Below are positions 1 to 7,736 of a stretch of DNA of 64,000 nucleotides, one piece after another; within the stretch, counting starts at the first letter, position 1, and each line of letters starts with the position of its first letter. The stretch comes from Rhodothermaceae bacterium bin80. GTDB lineage: Bacteria; Bacteroidota; Rhodothermia; Rhodothermales; Bin80. Below the pieces are notes generated by a model. It saw only the letters and a list, made by a program, of their open reading frames with translations, searched no databases and was not told the origin of the DNA. The DNA is taken from NCBI GenBank assembly GCA_002238805.1, contig MPNB01000001.1:1-64000 (forward strand). The letters are read 5' to 3'. A program made the position numbers and the translations under genes.

Positions 1-313
1 TGCCGCTTGCTTGTCCAGCGACAATTCGTTTGAAAAAGAAAGTTTCACACACACCTCTCCCATGCTACAAAATATGTGAAATTTTGCAGGGCGCACACTG
101 CAACAAACCGCTGATCATGTAGATTTTTATTGGAGATCCATATTTGTGCGATGTTTCGGCTTGCTTGGGTGCGGATTAACAGGACGGATGAAAAGGGCGT
201 CTGTTCAGTTGCCATACTCGTTTATGAGCGCCCCCCAAAATGGGCGCTAGTGTCTTATGGGGCATAGAGGCCGGGCTACTAATCTAAAAGTCGAGCTTCC
301 ACAGTGGAGCTAA
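1..313. repeat. Diverged repeat, copy A, with two hairpins
   Basis: Non-coding stretch beyond the 3' end of the IS110 transposase. It shares an ordered series of blocks with 29205-29521: a CATGC...TTTTGCAGGG block, then about 110 bases later GCGTCTGTTCA, TCGTTTATGAGCG, GGGCGCTA, ATGGGGCAT and a terminal GGAGC hairpin followed by TAA. Two stems can be drawn in both copies: AGCGCCC pairing GGGCGCT (about 227-249), and AGCT/TCCA pairing TGGAGCT (about 294-312). Substitutions between copies keep the stems through G-T pairs. It may be the non-coding end of the IS110 element, possibly carrying its guide (bridge) RNA, or an older repeat beside which the IS inserted. No gene is seen in it. Confidence 0.65.
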
Positions 314-387
314 ATTGTCGTTGGAGTATATCCCGGCAACCCAGATCCGCAAGCAACCGTTGCAAGGCACGATGGCATCGCTAAGGT

Positions 388-489
388 CTACGTGGTCACC
401 GCGGATGCAGGTGGTGAATAAAAAGATTTCGGATTGTAGGTTACATCTTTTTTCCAGATGGTCCAGAGCACGCTGAGTATTTTGCGCTG
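388..489 (-). pseudogene. 3' fragment of the interrupted IS110 transposase gene
   Basis: In the minus-strand frame that starts just after a CAG at 487-489 the codons read Q-R-K-I-L-S-V-L-W-T-I-W and continue to a stop at 388. This is the usual C-terminal pattern of IS110 transposases (RKIL...W..WKK....Y.P..F) and it is exactly what is missing from the gene copy at 3771-4733. The same frame stays open leftward into the recombinase element, so a chance ORF of 82 codons exists, but only the last 34 or so codons look like transposase. It is the displaced tail of the split gene and has no start of its own. Confidence 0.75.
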
Positions 490-523
490 GTCTTTGGTGT
501 CTGAGTGCGAACTGTGGGGTTGT

Positions 524-2563
524 TCATAACGACGCTGCGTGTTTGGTTTGGGTTTCAGGTATGATTCTATACATTGCACGTGGATGTTTTCTTCCAGGAA
601 GCGCGTAACCTTCGACCCCTCTGGCTTCCCGAGCAAGCTGGCTTACAGTGCGCACCGAGATGTTGAGTTCGGCGGCAATTTCTTTCCTGCTTTTGTATCC
701 CTGCGTGCGCAAATTGTCACATTTTCGCTGGAGTCCGCCCGGCAGGTTATTCCGTTGGCGAACGTTCTGAATGCGCTTTTTATTGAGCTGTCCTCCCAGA
801 CTATCACGATATCCGCGCCGGTTGAGTTCTTCGGCGGCCCCCGCATCGGCGTACCCTTCTTCGAGCAGGGTTTCCAGTTCGCCCAGCGCTTCCCTCGAGA
901 TATCTCGACGGATGGCTTCTGCGCGCCGTAGCGGCAGATCTATCGGGGGCAGCTCATGCAGGCGTCCTCCCCGCAGACGCAATCCTGCGACCACCTTGTT
1001 GTCAACTCGGGTCACGGTGATGTCCTCAATGATCAGTCGTAGCAGTCGTTTACGGTCTACATTCGTGGTCTCTTCGGCCGCCCATACTTTGCCAAAGTCA
1101 CGGGCCAGTTCAAGGATGCGCCGGTCCAACTCAGCCTCGGGCATGCATGTGCTGGCCTTTACAAATTGTTCACGTTCTCTGACGGCTTCGCTGTGCGCCC
1201 TCAGGCAGGCTTCCCATTCGGTTTCCAGGGTTGCGGCCACGAGGCGGTTGGACGGATCTACTTCCGCGTACCTGCGGCGGGCCAGCTCCATCTGGTGCCG
1301 CAGGTTTTCAATATGATTGCATCGCTGCCGGTCCGCCGTCTCAAAGTCGCTGCGTAGCTGTTCACGTACCGTCAGAGAAAGTGCGAGGTTCTCTTTATTG
1401 ATGGCCGCGACCACAAAGCGGCCAATCGCCGCATCCAGGACCGGACCGTGCACACTTTGGCAGGAGAGCAGGCCAATGGCATTCTCGCCGCACCTGTAGT
1501 ACCAGTAGGGCCTCCGTTGGCGGGTGTAGCTTGTCCGCATTCTATACCCGCACACGCCACAAATGACGCAGGACTGTAACAGGGCTGCGCCCGCGCGTGG
1601 GGACGGAATGCGCCCGAGGTTTGGGTGAATACTCAGCATATTCTTGTGCAATGTTTCCTGATTTTGCAGGTATTCTTCCCAGTCAATATAGCCCACATGG
1701 GCCGCTGGAATACACACCATCCACTGGTCCCTTGGCAGGGTTGCATACCGCACGGTTCCGTCCGGGCGTCGGTGCGTGCGGGTTCGACCGTAGGCGTAAC
1801 AACCGGCGTAGCGGGGATTTTTGAGCATACGCTGGATCTGGTTCCGGTTGGGCAGGCCCCAAACGACTTTCCCGCCCCCTCTGCGGGGTCGTGCAGGTAG
1901 GGAAATTTCATGTTCCCAAAACCATTTGGTGACCTGCGAGGCAGATCCCAGTCGCTGGAAGGTTTTGAAAAGCAGATCGACGGCTTCGGTGATGGATTGA
2001 TCTGGATCCTTGACTACGCGGTCGCGCTCGGCGTACACAAGTCCTATGGGCAGCGGCAGTCTGAGTTCTCCGCGGCGTGCCTTGCTCCGCTGTCCCCCGA
2101 GCATGCGTGCAGAGATCCCGCGAAGTTCGTACTCCGAAAGCTGTCCCTTGAGTCCGAGCAGCATCCAGTCGTTGAGATCACTGACATCGTAGATGCCATG
2201 CTCGTCCAGTATGAGCGTTTTGGAAATCGCTGCGATTCGGAGCAACTTATGCCATTCGGCATTATCCCGGCACAGGCGTGATACTTCAAGACTGAGCACA
2301 ATGCCCACCTCTCCGGCACCGACCCGTGCACGTAGATCCTGGAATCCCGTGCGCTGTGCGCTGGTGGCACCGGACTTGCCCTGATCCTCATCAATAATGT
2401 CGATCTGATCTTCGGGCCAGCCCAGTGCAATGGCACGCTCGCGCAGGCCATACTGTCGGACTTGACTCTCCGTATTATGCCGTACCTGGCGCAGCGAAGA
2501 CTGACGGATATAAAGACAGGCACGGCGACTGAGATGGTCTGGGGTAATCTTATGAGACGACAT
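524..2563 (-). CDS. Large serine recombinase (resolvase/integrase family)
   Basis: Site-specific recombinase of 679 residues that should cut and rejoin the element's att sites through a serine-DNA link. The N-terminal resolvase domain (about 14-160) has the YIRQSS motif with candidate nucleophile Ser22 and conserved arginines, including the SRLCRD segment. It is followed by a Recombinase domain (about 170-290, with KNPRYAGCYAYGR), a zinc ribbon (CVICGVCGY ... CGEN...SCQ, about 335-375) and a coiled coil (about 400-500). The C-terminal 150 residues are an extension with an HTH-like segment near ISVRTVSQLAREA. The gene ends 35 bases from the element boundary. Its ATG overlaps the end of the 88-codon ORF, suggesting translational coupling. 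It appears intact. Confidence 0.9.
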   Translation of the reverse strand: MSSHKITPDHLSRRACLYIRQSSLRQVRHNTESQVRQYGLRERAIALGWPEDQIDIIDEDQGKSGATSAQRTGFQDLRARVGAGEVGIVLSLEVSRLCRDNAEWHKLLRIAAISKTLILDEHGIYDVSDLNDWMLLGLKGQLSEYELRGISARMLGGQRSKARRGELRLPLPIGLVYAERDRVVKDPDQSITEAVDLLFKTFQRLGSASQVTKWFWEHEISLPARPRRGGGKVVWGLPNRNQIQRMLKNPRYAGCYAYGRTRTHRRPDGTVRYATLPRDQWMVCIPAAHVGYIDWEEYLQNQETLHKNMLSIHPNLGRIPSPRAGAALLQSCVICGVCGYRMRTSYTRQRRPYWYYRCGENAIGLLSCQSVHGPVLDAAIGRFVVAAINKENLALSLTVREQLRSDFETADRQRCNHIENLRHQMELARRRYAEVDPSNRLVAATLETEWEACLRAHSEAVREREQFVKASTCMPEAELDRRILELARDFGKVWAAEETTNVDRKRLLRLIIEDITVTRVDNKVVAGLRLRGGRLHELPPIDLPLRRAEAIRRDISREALGELETLLEEGYADAGAAEELNRRGYRDSLGGQLNKKRIQNVRQRNNLPGGLQRKCDNLRTQGYKSRKEIAAELNISVRTVSQLAREARGVEGYALPGRKHPRAMYRIIPETQTKHAASL

Positions 2564-2816
2564 AGGCAGCTTGTAAAGTGTTAAGGAGCTTGCAACTCAT
2601 GGAACTCGCCTGTGTGATCAGGGCATGCGCAGGGACCACGGGCACAGATGTGTTGCCCCGATCTGTCGGTGACGGCGGCAGGGTCAGCAACAGCGCATGG
2701 GCCAGGCCGTGATCGTACACCAGGGAGACCGTTTGACGGGGGGTGTTGCGGATCGACTGCTGGCGCCACCGGCAGTAGCGATCCACAGACTGGGGATCCA
2801 ACCTCGGTTCATCCAT
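2550..2816 (-). CDS. Small overlapping ORF between HTH and recombinase genes
   Basis: An 88-codon frame whose ATG lies inside the last codons of the HTH gene (overlap 2809-2816) and whose stop lies inside the first codons of the recombinase gene (overlap 2550-2563). The exact fit between two overlapping neighbours argues that it is translated, and it would couple translation along the operon. The product is basic with no membrane segment and no motif I recognise. It could be a recombination directionality factor or a small accessory protein, but nothing in the sequence proves either. Alternatively it is only an open reading frame kept open by chance. Confidence 0.5.
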   Translation of the reverse strand: MDEPRLDPQSVDRYCRWRQQSIRNTPRQTVSLVYDHGLAHALLLTLPPSPTDRGNTSVPVVPAHALITQASSMSCKLLNTLQAAYVVS

Positions 2817-3261
2817 GTTTTTGTGCGTTTTTTTTTGACAGCGCCCGGTGCAGACTGCTGAAGTGAATGGTTACCTTGAAGTGTTTGCTGACCACTTCGG
2901 CAAGTTTGCGCACGCTGACCTCACCATATTCAATCTGGTACTGCTGGATAAACTCCAGCACCTCGGGCGTAACCTTGCGAGGGCCTTTGGCGCCGCGTTG
3001 TCCGGGAATCAGCGCCTGCAGGCCGCCTTGCCGGAAGAGGCGTTTGAGACGCACACAAGTAGGGACCGACATTCCGAACCGGGACGCCACCTCTTTGAGC
3101 GTCGTGTCTTTCTTATGCGCCCGAACCATCTCGTAGCGAACCTGCAGGAGGTCCTTCGGATCGAAGAATGGATGGTGATCGAACCGTGGATCAGAGACGG
3201 CTTCCGGATGCGGATTAAGCGTTCTGGTCTTGCGCAGATAGTCAGTTTTTTTAGCGGACAT
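2809..3261 (-). CDS. Helix-turn-helix DNA-binding protein of the recombinase element
   Basis: About 150 residues when started at the ATG at 3261; an upstream in-frame start exists, but the region before 3261 is AT-rich and carries a dyad, so the short form is preferred. Residues about 50-80 (TLKEVASRFGMSVPTCVRLKR) form a clear transposase-type HTH, followed by an LFRQGGLQALIPGQRG linker typical of homeodomain-like IS regulators. A second HTH-like part (VRKLAEVVSKHF...SSLHRAL) follows. Proteins of this type accompany serine recombinases and may bind att sites or the operon promoter. It overlaps the following 88-codon ORF by 8 bases. Confidence 0.8.
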   Translation of the reverse strand: MSAKKTDYLRKTRTLNPHPEAVSDPRFDHHPFFDPKDLLQVRYEMVRAHKKDTTLKEVASRFGMSVPTCVRLKRLFRQGGLQALIPGQRGAKGPRKVTPEVLEFIQQYQIEYGEVSVRKLAEVVSKHFKVTIHFSSLHRALSKKNAQKHG

Positions 3262-3283
3262 GTCCCAGGGGTGTCTGTAATAA

Positions 3284-3299
3284 TAGAATATACATTCTA
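3284..3299. promoter_or_regulatory. Dyad upstream of the HTH gene, possible operator
   Basis: TAGAAT-ATAC-ATTCTA is a 6-base inverted repeat with a 4-base spacer. It starts 23 bases upstream of the HTH start codon in an otherwise unstructured AT-rich spacer. Its position fits a binding site for the HTH protein acting on its own operon. Only the symmetry and position are seen; binding is inferred. Confidence 0.4.
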
Positions 3300-3400
3300 A
3301 TTCGAACTGTTGCAACACAATGGAGGTAATACCGCACATAAAGCCGAATAATGGGCATTTGTGCGCCAAAAGTTGCATAGTTTATGATCATACTGTTGCA

Positions 3401-3700
3401 TTATTGTTGATCATTCAAAAGGGCGTCCACCAAGGCGCGCAAAGCCACCAGATCGTCCACGCGAAAAAACGCCCGCCCTGCGGAGGTCCGCTCAAAGTCA
3501 TCAATCCTACGCAGATCCGTCCAGGCCCTGGGCAGGTGCCTGAACGTCCGCTCATCCACAATGCAGCGCACCAACTGCCCATTCCCCGGAGTACGGCCGT
3601 GTTGGCGAAGAAATCTGCGTCCGTACCACGGATGGAAGGGATGTGTGACTTCTAGCCAGCTGTCCGGGCTAACTCCGGCGGCATCCCGCCGATCGACCAT
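3401..3700 (-). CDS. DUF5372-type protein of the recombinase element
   Basis: A 99-residue protein with the pattern VTHPFHPWYGRRF near residue 18, a central LVRCIVDERTFRHLPRAWTD segment and a C-terminal AFFRVDDLVALRALVDALL helix. I recognise this as the small family usually written DUF5372, found next to serine recombinases. Its function is not known; neighbourhood suggests a role in recombination or its control. It is the first gene of the element on the minus strand, and its start lies about 70 bases inside the element boundary, overlapping only the run-on tail of the broken IS110 frame. The start at 3700 is the first ATG; an internal start is possible. Confidence 0.7.
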   Translation of the reverse strand: MVDRRDAAGVSPDSWLEVTHPFHPWYGRRFLRQHGRTPGNGQLVRCIVDERTFRHLPRAWTDLRRIDDFERTSAGRAFFRVDDLVALRALVDALLNDQQ

Positions 3701-3770
3701 CTCCGGCGAGGAGGAAACCCCCGACGAATGGGAGGATAGGTCCGGTTGTTTTGCATTCGGAGACCCGAGA

Positions 3771-4733
3771 CTGCGTATTCAGCCGAGCGCGCACCGTGTT
3801 CCCGGTGCGACGTAATGAGGCATCATAAAACAAGGAGACCTCATTCGGTTGTGCGGTTCGCAAAGAAGAAAGCCAGCACTGATAGCTCAGGGCTTTTAGG
3901 ACGCCAGCGCCTGAACGGTCCAGACGTTTGTACGCCAAGGACTTGCCTGCACTGCTGCGTTGACGAATCCCGAGCCCGCAATAGCGCCACAATTTATGCT
4001 TGGTTGCAAACCGGTGCGGGGTCTGAATGAAGGCACTGAACACATGCGCTCCCACCACACCGATACCCGGCATGCGCTGGAACTGGATGATTTCTGGATA
4101 ACGCTTGCCCAACTCCACCATCGAGGTTCGGGCTTTGTTCCACAGCGCATCCGTTGCGTCCAGCTGCTCGTACAAGTTCTCCATGATCGCCCGTCGTGCG
4201 TTCGTTGGCAATTGATCCAGATATGAGGTACGATGTTTTTTCGTGAACACTTGGGTCCCGGCCACATACGTCACGCCGGCCTGGTGGTACTTGGACTTGA
4301 TTTGTGACTTTAAGCTGGTGCGATCACGCGTAAAACGCAAATACTGTTGCACCGTAATCTTAAAGTCTGTGCGGTGCTCCTGGTCCGGATGAAATACTTC
4401 GACCAATTCCCCCAGTCGAAGCAGTCGGCACAGGTCAGCAGCATCTCTGCGGTCATTCTTATTTCCACGACTGATGAGGGTATTGTGCCGAGGATCACAA
4501 ACGATCAATCGCGTTACATACGGACGCAGCGCCGAAGCGATCCAGCCGGCCAACGAAGATTCCTCCAAGCCCAAATACTTGAATCGCGCAGGCAGTTCGA
4601 TTACGTGACGGATCAGCGCCGCCTCCGAAGTCGAAAAGGTCTTGGTGGATACTATATGTCCTGAGGGGGACATGGCTGCCAGAACACAGATGCGCGTGTG
4701 GGCATCCAGCCCCAGATAAAGCGATTTGTACAT
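3771..4733 (-). pseudogene. IS110-family transposase, 5' part, truncated by insertion
   Basis: About 321 codons of a transposase with a RuvC-like N-terminal DEDD domain: Asp10 in LGLDAHTR, Glu57 in LGLEESS, and Asp97/Asp100 in NDRRDAADLCRLL. A Transposase_20 domain follows (FQRMPGIGVVGAHVFSAF ... WRYCGLGIRQRSSAGKS) with the Ser-rich motif that supplies the second active site. The frame is normal up to RTGNTVRARLNTQ and then runs about 33 codons into the serine-recombinase element with unrelated sequence, ending at 3669. The real last 34 codons sit at 388-489. Activity is doubtful because the C-terminal helix region is replaced. Confidence 0.85.
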
Positions 4734-4850
4734 GAGAACGAAGGTCTAATGAATGAGAACGGCGAAGGGGCAAGATAGCGCCCGCTTTTTCATTACACCT
4801 AAAAATACGGTTGATTTCGTAATGAGATTTTCGAGTTAATCCTTGGGAGT

Positions 4851-4893
4851 GCCCGAGCGAATAAGTGAGAGCTCTCACTTACTTCACTCGGGC
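4851..4893. terminator. Long palindrome downstream of the propeller gene
   Basis: A perfect 20-base palindrome (TAAGTGAGAGCTCTCACTTA, 4862-4881) sits inside flanking arms GCCCGAG (4851-4857) and CTCGGGC (4887-4893), with small asymmetric internal loops. It lies between the stop of the minus-strand propeller gene (4976) and the IS110 element. It could terminate that gene, although no T-run follows on either strand. Several IS110/IS1111 elements target hairpins or repeats, so it may also be the insertion target or part of the IS left end. Confidence 0.5.
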
Positions 4894-4975
4894 GGAGCCT
4901 GCACTTGGGGCACGCAGCGATTCGATGTCACGGATTGGTCTCCTGCCGCCACTGCCATCACAGAATGGCGGTGCC

Positions 4976-6313
4976 TTAGGGCTTTACAATCCGCGCTCTC
5001 ACAATCAGATCGGCGCCAAGGTCATCCGTAGTGGTGCCGTAGAGCAATCCGTCTCGTACTATCGGTTCGAGGTTTGTCCTAAGCGAAAACGGGAACCGGA
5101 CCTCTCCCAGAAAATGTCCCTCGGCGCCGAACACATCGAACAGGCTCTCCTCATCCTCGGGAGTCGTCTCAACCCGCCTTACCCAAAGATTCCCCTCGTC
5201 ATCACCGAAGAAAGAACTGACAACGGGTTTCGTCCTCGGAATCCTTGACTCGTCAACCTTCCCGCCTTGGTTGGTGAACCAGGTGAGATCCTCGCGGGCT
5301 GCTTTCATGTCTGCGCTGGTGACTGGAAGCGGTTCGAATTCCTTGGTTATCCTCCGAAGTACCTTGCCATCGGCCGCGATTTCTGCAAGCTCGTATGGCC
5401 TCGTAAGCAACGTCCAAAAGTTACCACTTGAGGAGAATCGCCAGTTGAAGGATCCCTGAAATGGAATGCTGGTCCTGATACTGCCTCCGCCCTCATTGAC
5501 TACTTCGAAGCGTTCAGTTTTCACGGGACTCACCGGGAGTGCAATCGTATCAAGTGGAGCAAGGGACTGGTAATAACGGGCCAACAGCCTGCTTGTTTTC
5601 CCGGCTTCAAAGGAGAGCACGAGGGCATTGTAACGCCCCAACTGGTCGAAGCCACCTGGGTAGGGCCAAGAGTCCCAGCCAGTGCTGTTGATCCGTTCCG
5701 TTCTTTGGTAATTACCCGTGGAATCCAGGATACTAAGCTGGCCTTTCTGCATTTCCATAACCCAGATCTCACCGGTGCGGCTGACGTCCACCGCCGCGGC
5801 GTTTTCGAATTCCCCCGGTCCGGCTCCCCTTTTTCCGACAGTGCGCACCCAAACGCCGTCCGGACCGAAAATGTGGATTTCTTGCGACTGGTTATCGAGC
5901 GCGTACACCCGTCCTTGCGCATCTACGTCAAAGGAGCGAATGCTGCCGAACAAAATGGCATCATCGCCCGTGTCGCTTCCAAATCTCATCTCTTCCACGA
6001 TCTGCCAGCCCTCATCCGGTGCCCAGAGGGGCTTATCAGCATTCCATACTACGATTTCACCGGAGGAAAGCGTATCGATTGTGCCAGACCATCCGTCGGA
6101 AGCATTGAAGCGCGCAGAGTCGCATCCGAGTACAAGCAATAGGCATGTCAAGACAAGGAGGACAGTGGCTATGGGAGTAGTAGACGGACGGCTGCGTGAG
6201 TGGCGTTGGATAATTACACGGGCTATAGTTGAAAAAGCGGTGTCTAAAGTCGGGTGACATTTGGCATTCGTGATTATTTGTAGGTACGTCCTATCTGATG
6301 TTGTGTTACACAT
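4976..6313 (-). CDS. 6-bladed beta-propeller lipoprotein
   Basis: The protein has a hydrophobic segment ending in LLLVLGC, a lipobox, then about 380 residues with repeated propeller-blade patterns such as FGSIRSFDVDAQGRVYALDNQSQEIHIFGPDG and GPGEFENAAAVDVSRTGEIWVME. These are the hallmarks of the NHL-like 6-bladed propeller lipoproteins common in Bacteroidota and Gemmatimonadota. The start is uncertain: the frame is open to 6508, but that would overlap the upstream gene. The ATG at 6313 leaves about 50 residues before the lipobox, which is long, so a non-ATG start nearer the signal may be used. It is likely anchored in the outer or inner membrane facing the periplasm; ligand unknown. Confidence 0.75.
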   Translation of the reverse strand: MCNTTSDRTYLQIITNAKCHPTLDTAFSTIARVIIQRHSRSRPSTTPIATVLLVLTCLLLVLGCDSARFNASDGWSGTIDTLSSGEIVVWNADKPLWAPDEGWQIVEEMRFGSDTGDDAILFGSIRSFDVDAQGRVYALDNQSQEIHIFGPDGVWVRTVGKRGAGPGEFENAAAVDVSRTGEIWVMEMQKGQLSILDSTGNYQRTERINSTGWDSWPYPGGFDQLGRYNALVLSFEAGKTSRLLARYYQSLAPLDTIALPVSPVKTERFEVVNEGGGSIRTSIPFQGSFNWRFSSSGNFWTLLTRPYELAEIAADGKVLRRITKEFEPLPVTSADMKAAREDLTWFTNQGGKVDESRIPRTKPVVSSFFGDDEGNLWVRRVETTPEDEESLFDVFGAEGHFLGEVRFPFSLRTNLEPIVRDGLLYGTTTDDLGADLIVRARIVKP

Positions 6314-6362
6314 GTTCAAAAAGGGGTGACTTGCAGAGCACAGAGTTGGTCCATGTCTGAAC

Positions 6363-7637
6363 TCATCTTTCTGCAGCAGGTCCAACCCCTGATGCACGGA
6401 GTTTGTAGAGATGTTCCCCGGCACTCGGGACGTACAAATAGCCCTCTTCCGTATGTTTTTTCCAGTAGGAAAGGTCAATGGACCTGGGATCCCGATAACC
6501 CAAGCCAACCTTTTCGCAACGTTCCCGGGGAATTTGACTGGCTAGTGTGAGCCTGATGCGGGGTACCTCCACACCTCGCTCATAGGTCGTCACTCCCCGC
6601 ACATGAGCCGCGTGTGCAAGAATCGCCCAGGGATATCGACCATAGCTGTCCCAATTCGCATTGAAGTACTCGGTGCCGTGAAACCCGATTTCATCCAGCA
6701 ATTTGCCATGCGTGTACGAAAGCTCAGAAATGTGTGGAGCATATAAGAGTATCTCCCCACCGTCTGCGATTACCGGCTCCAGTTTGTACATCCCCTTTGC
6801 TCCTGTCCATAGATCATCATACATGGATGGCACGACTGCAAAGGCCTGACTGACCGGCGTATCCAACCAGGTAATGTGTAATTGAGCGGAATGTCTGGCT
6901 GCCCTTAACCAGGATCCGTCTCCTTCAGATCCTACATACACTCCTGCCAAACCACTTCCATCCACGACCATGTTCACGAAATAACGGGCGCAAGGAATCT
7001 CCCGGGCAGCTCGGTCAATCAGTCGCCGAACCGGGGTGTCATAGGTCCCGATAATTGCACGGCTAGTCATAAGAGCACCCACCCAATGTGTGAAGTCAAT
7101 GACCTCTGGACCACTGATCCCAGGAAAGAAGTACTTATTTCCTCCTGAGAATCCTGCCACTTCGTGGGGAAAGACCGGGCCGCACACAAGGGCCGCATCA
7201 TAGTTGAGCACCTTGTGATTTACTGTCACAGGGAGTTTTTGCTTTATGAGTCCATGCGTGATTGCAAAGACTTCCTCGGCAGGTATCGTCTTAAGTGTCA
7301 CAAGTGCTGAGGGATCATCCCAAACATGATTGAAGAGACCCACCCGCGAATATTTCCCAACTCGTTCAATACGCGAAATCCCCACATGAGCCAGGAGCGC
7401 TGATTCACTCATCGGTGCGTGCGTGCCAAGAGCAACCAGGAAATCCAATGCAGCTACTCGCTCCAAGAGGAGATCACATATCAGACGAAAGATGAGCGGA
7501 ATGGGTGCCGTGCGCGTAGCGTCCGGAATAATGACCAAAACCCGATCGCTGTGTGCAAACCTGTTTCGCAGTCCCTGTCCAAGGATTCGGGCTATATCCG
7601 TTTCCGTGAGCAGGCGCTCTTGTGATGCGTGCTCCAT
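6363..7637 (-). CDS. LarA-like nickel-pincer racemase/epimerase
   Basis: A 424-residue member of the lactate racemase (LarA, DUF2088) family, which uses a nickel-pincer nucleotide bound to a lysine to racemise or epimerise alpha-hydroxy acids. Seen here: VALGTHAPMSE (His73), LFNHVWDDP (His104), FPHEVAGFSGGNKYFFPG (His158 and the cofactor lysine Lys168) and His184. The spacings 158/168/184 equal those of H174/K184/H200 in the characterised LarA. No cofactor genes (larB, larC, larE) are in the window. It diverges from the sulfatase cluster, so the substrate may be a sugar acid rather than lactate; this is inference. Confidence 0.85.
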   Translation of the reverse strand: MEHASQERLLTETDIARILGQGLRNRFAHSDRVLVIIPDATRTAPIPLIFRLICDLLLERVAALDFLVALGTHAPMSESALLAHVGISRIERVGKYSRVGLFNHVWDDPSALVTLKTIPAEEVFAITHGLIKQKLPVTVNHKVLNYDAALVCGPVFPHEVAGFSGGNKYFFPGISGPEVIDFTHWVGALMTSRAIIGTYDTPVRRLIDRAAREIPCARYFVNMVVDGSGLAGVYVGSEGDGSWLRAARHSAQLHITWLDTPVSQAFAVVPSMYDDLWTGAKGMYKLEPVIADGGEILLYAPHISELSYTHGKLLDEIGFHGTEYFNANWDSYGRYPWAILAHAAHVRGVTTYERGVEVPRIRLTLASQIPRERCEKVGLGYRDPRSIDLSYWKKHTEEGYLYVPSAGEHLYKLRASGVGPAAER

Positions 7638-7736
7638 CAGGAATCTTGTGAGTAAAAATGGTTCAACATTTAGAATAATCCATTCCCAAAGTAATAGATT
7701 ATGGACGAGTATCCCAAAGATTTCTCAGGCTTGAGC

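Larger units (their letters stand above)
490..3773 (-). mobile_element. Minimal large-serine-recombinase element inserted in the IS110 transposase
   Basis: About 3.28 kb lie between two CAG trinucleotides (minus strand; plus-strand CTG at 487-489 and 3771-3773). Deleting one CAG and the interval rejoins the IS110 transposase in frame, so the empty site can be rebuilt from the sequence itself. The ends carry imperfect inverted repeats of about 22 bases: left end GTCTTTGGTGTCTGAGTGCG, right end (reverse complement) TCTCGGGTCTCCGAATGC, both followed by AA-rich bases. That is the form expected of the phage-type half sites in attL and attR. All four genes read on the minus strand in the order DUF5372, HTH, an 88-codon ORF, recombinase. 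There is no cargo. Confidence 0.8.
388..4733 (-). mobile_element. IS110-family insertion sequence, interrupted by a serine-recombinase element
   Basis: The transposase gene reads on the minus strand from 4733 and breaks at 3771. Its missing C-terminal coding piece resumes at 489 and ends at 388. Joining the two flanks restores a continuous C-terminus of the kind normal for IS110 transposases. The outer IS ends were not located exactly: IS110 elements lack terminal inverted repeats and do not duplicate their targets. The left-hand flank is copy A of a repeat (1-313), and the right-hand flank holds a long palindrome (4851-4893). IS110 transposases act with a structured non-coding RNA from one element end; that RNA should lie in 4734-4975 or below 388. 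Confidence 0.75.

Noticed and set aside
771-1316. A 181-codon plus-strand frame
   Set aside because: It lies fully opposite the serine recombinase gene and has the Arg/Ser-rich composition of an antisense shadow; no family pattern.
2363-2378. TGGCACC-N4-TTGC, a match to a sigma-54 promoter
   Set aside because: It lies inside the recombinase coding sequence on the opposite strand with no gene start in reach; a chance match.
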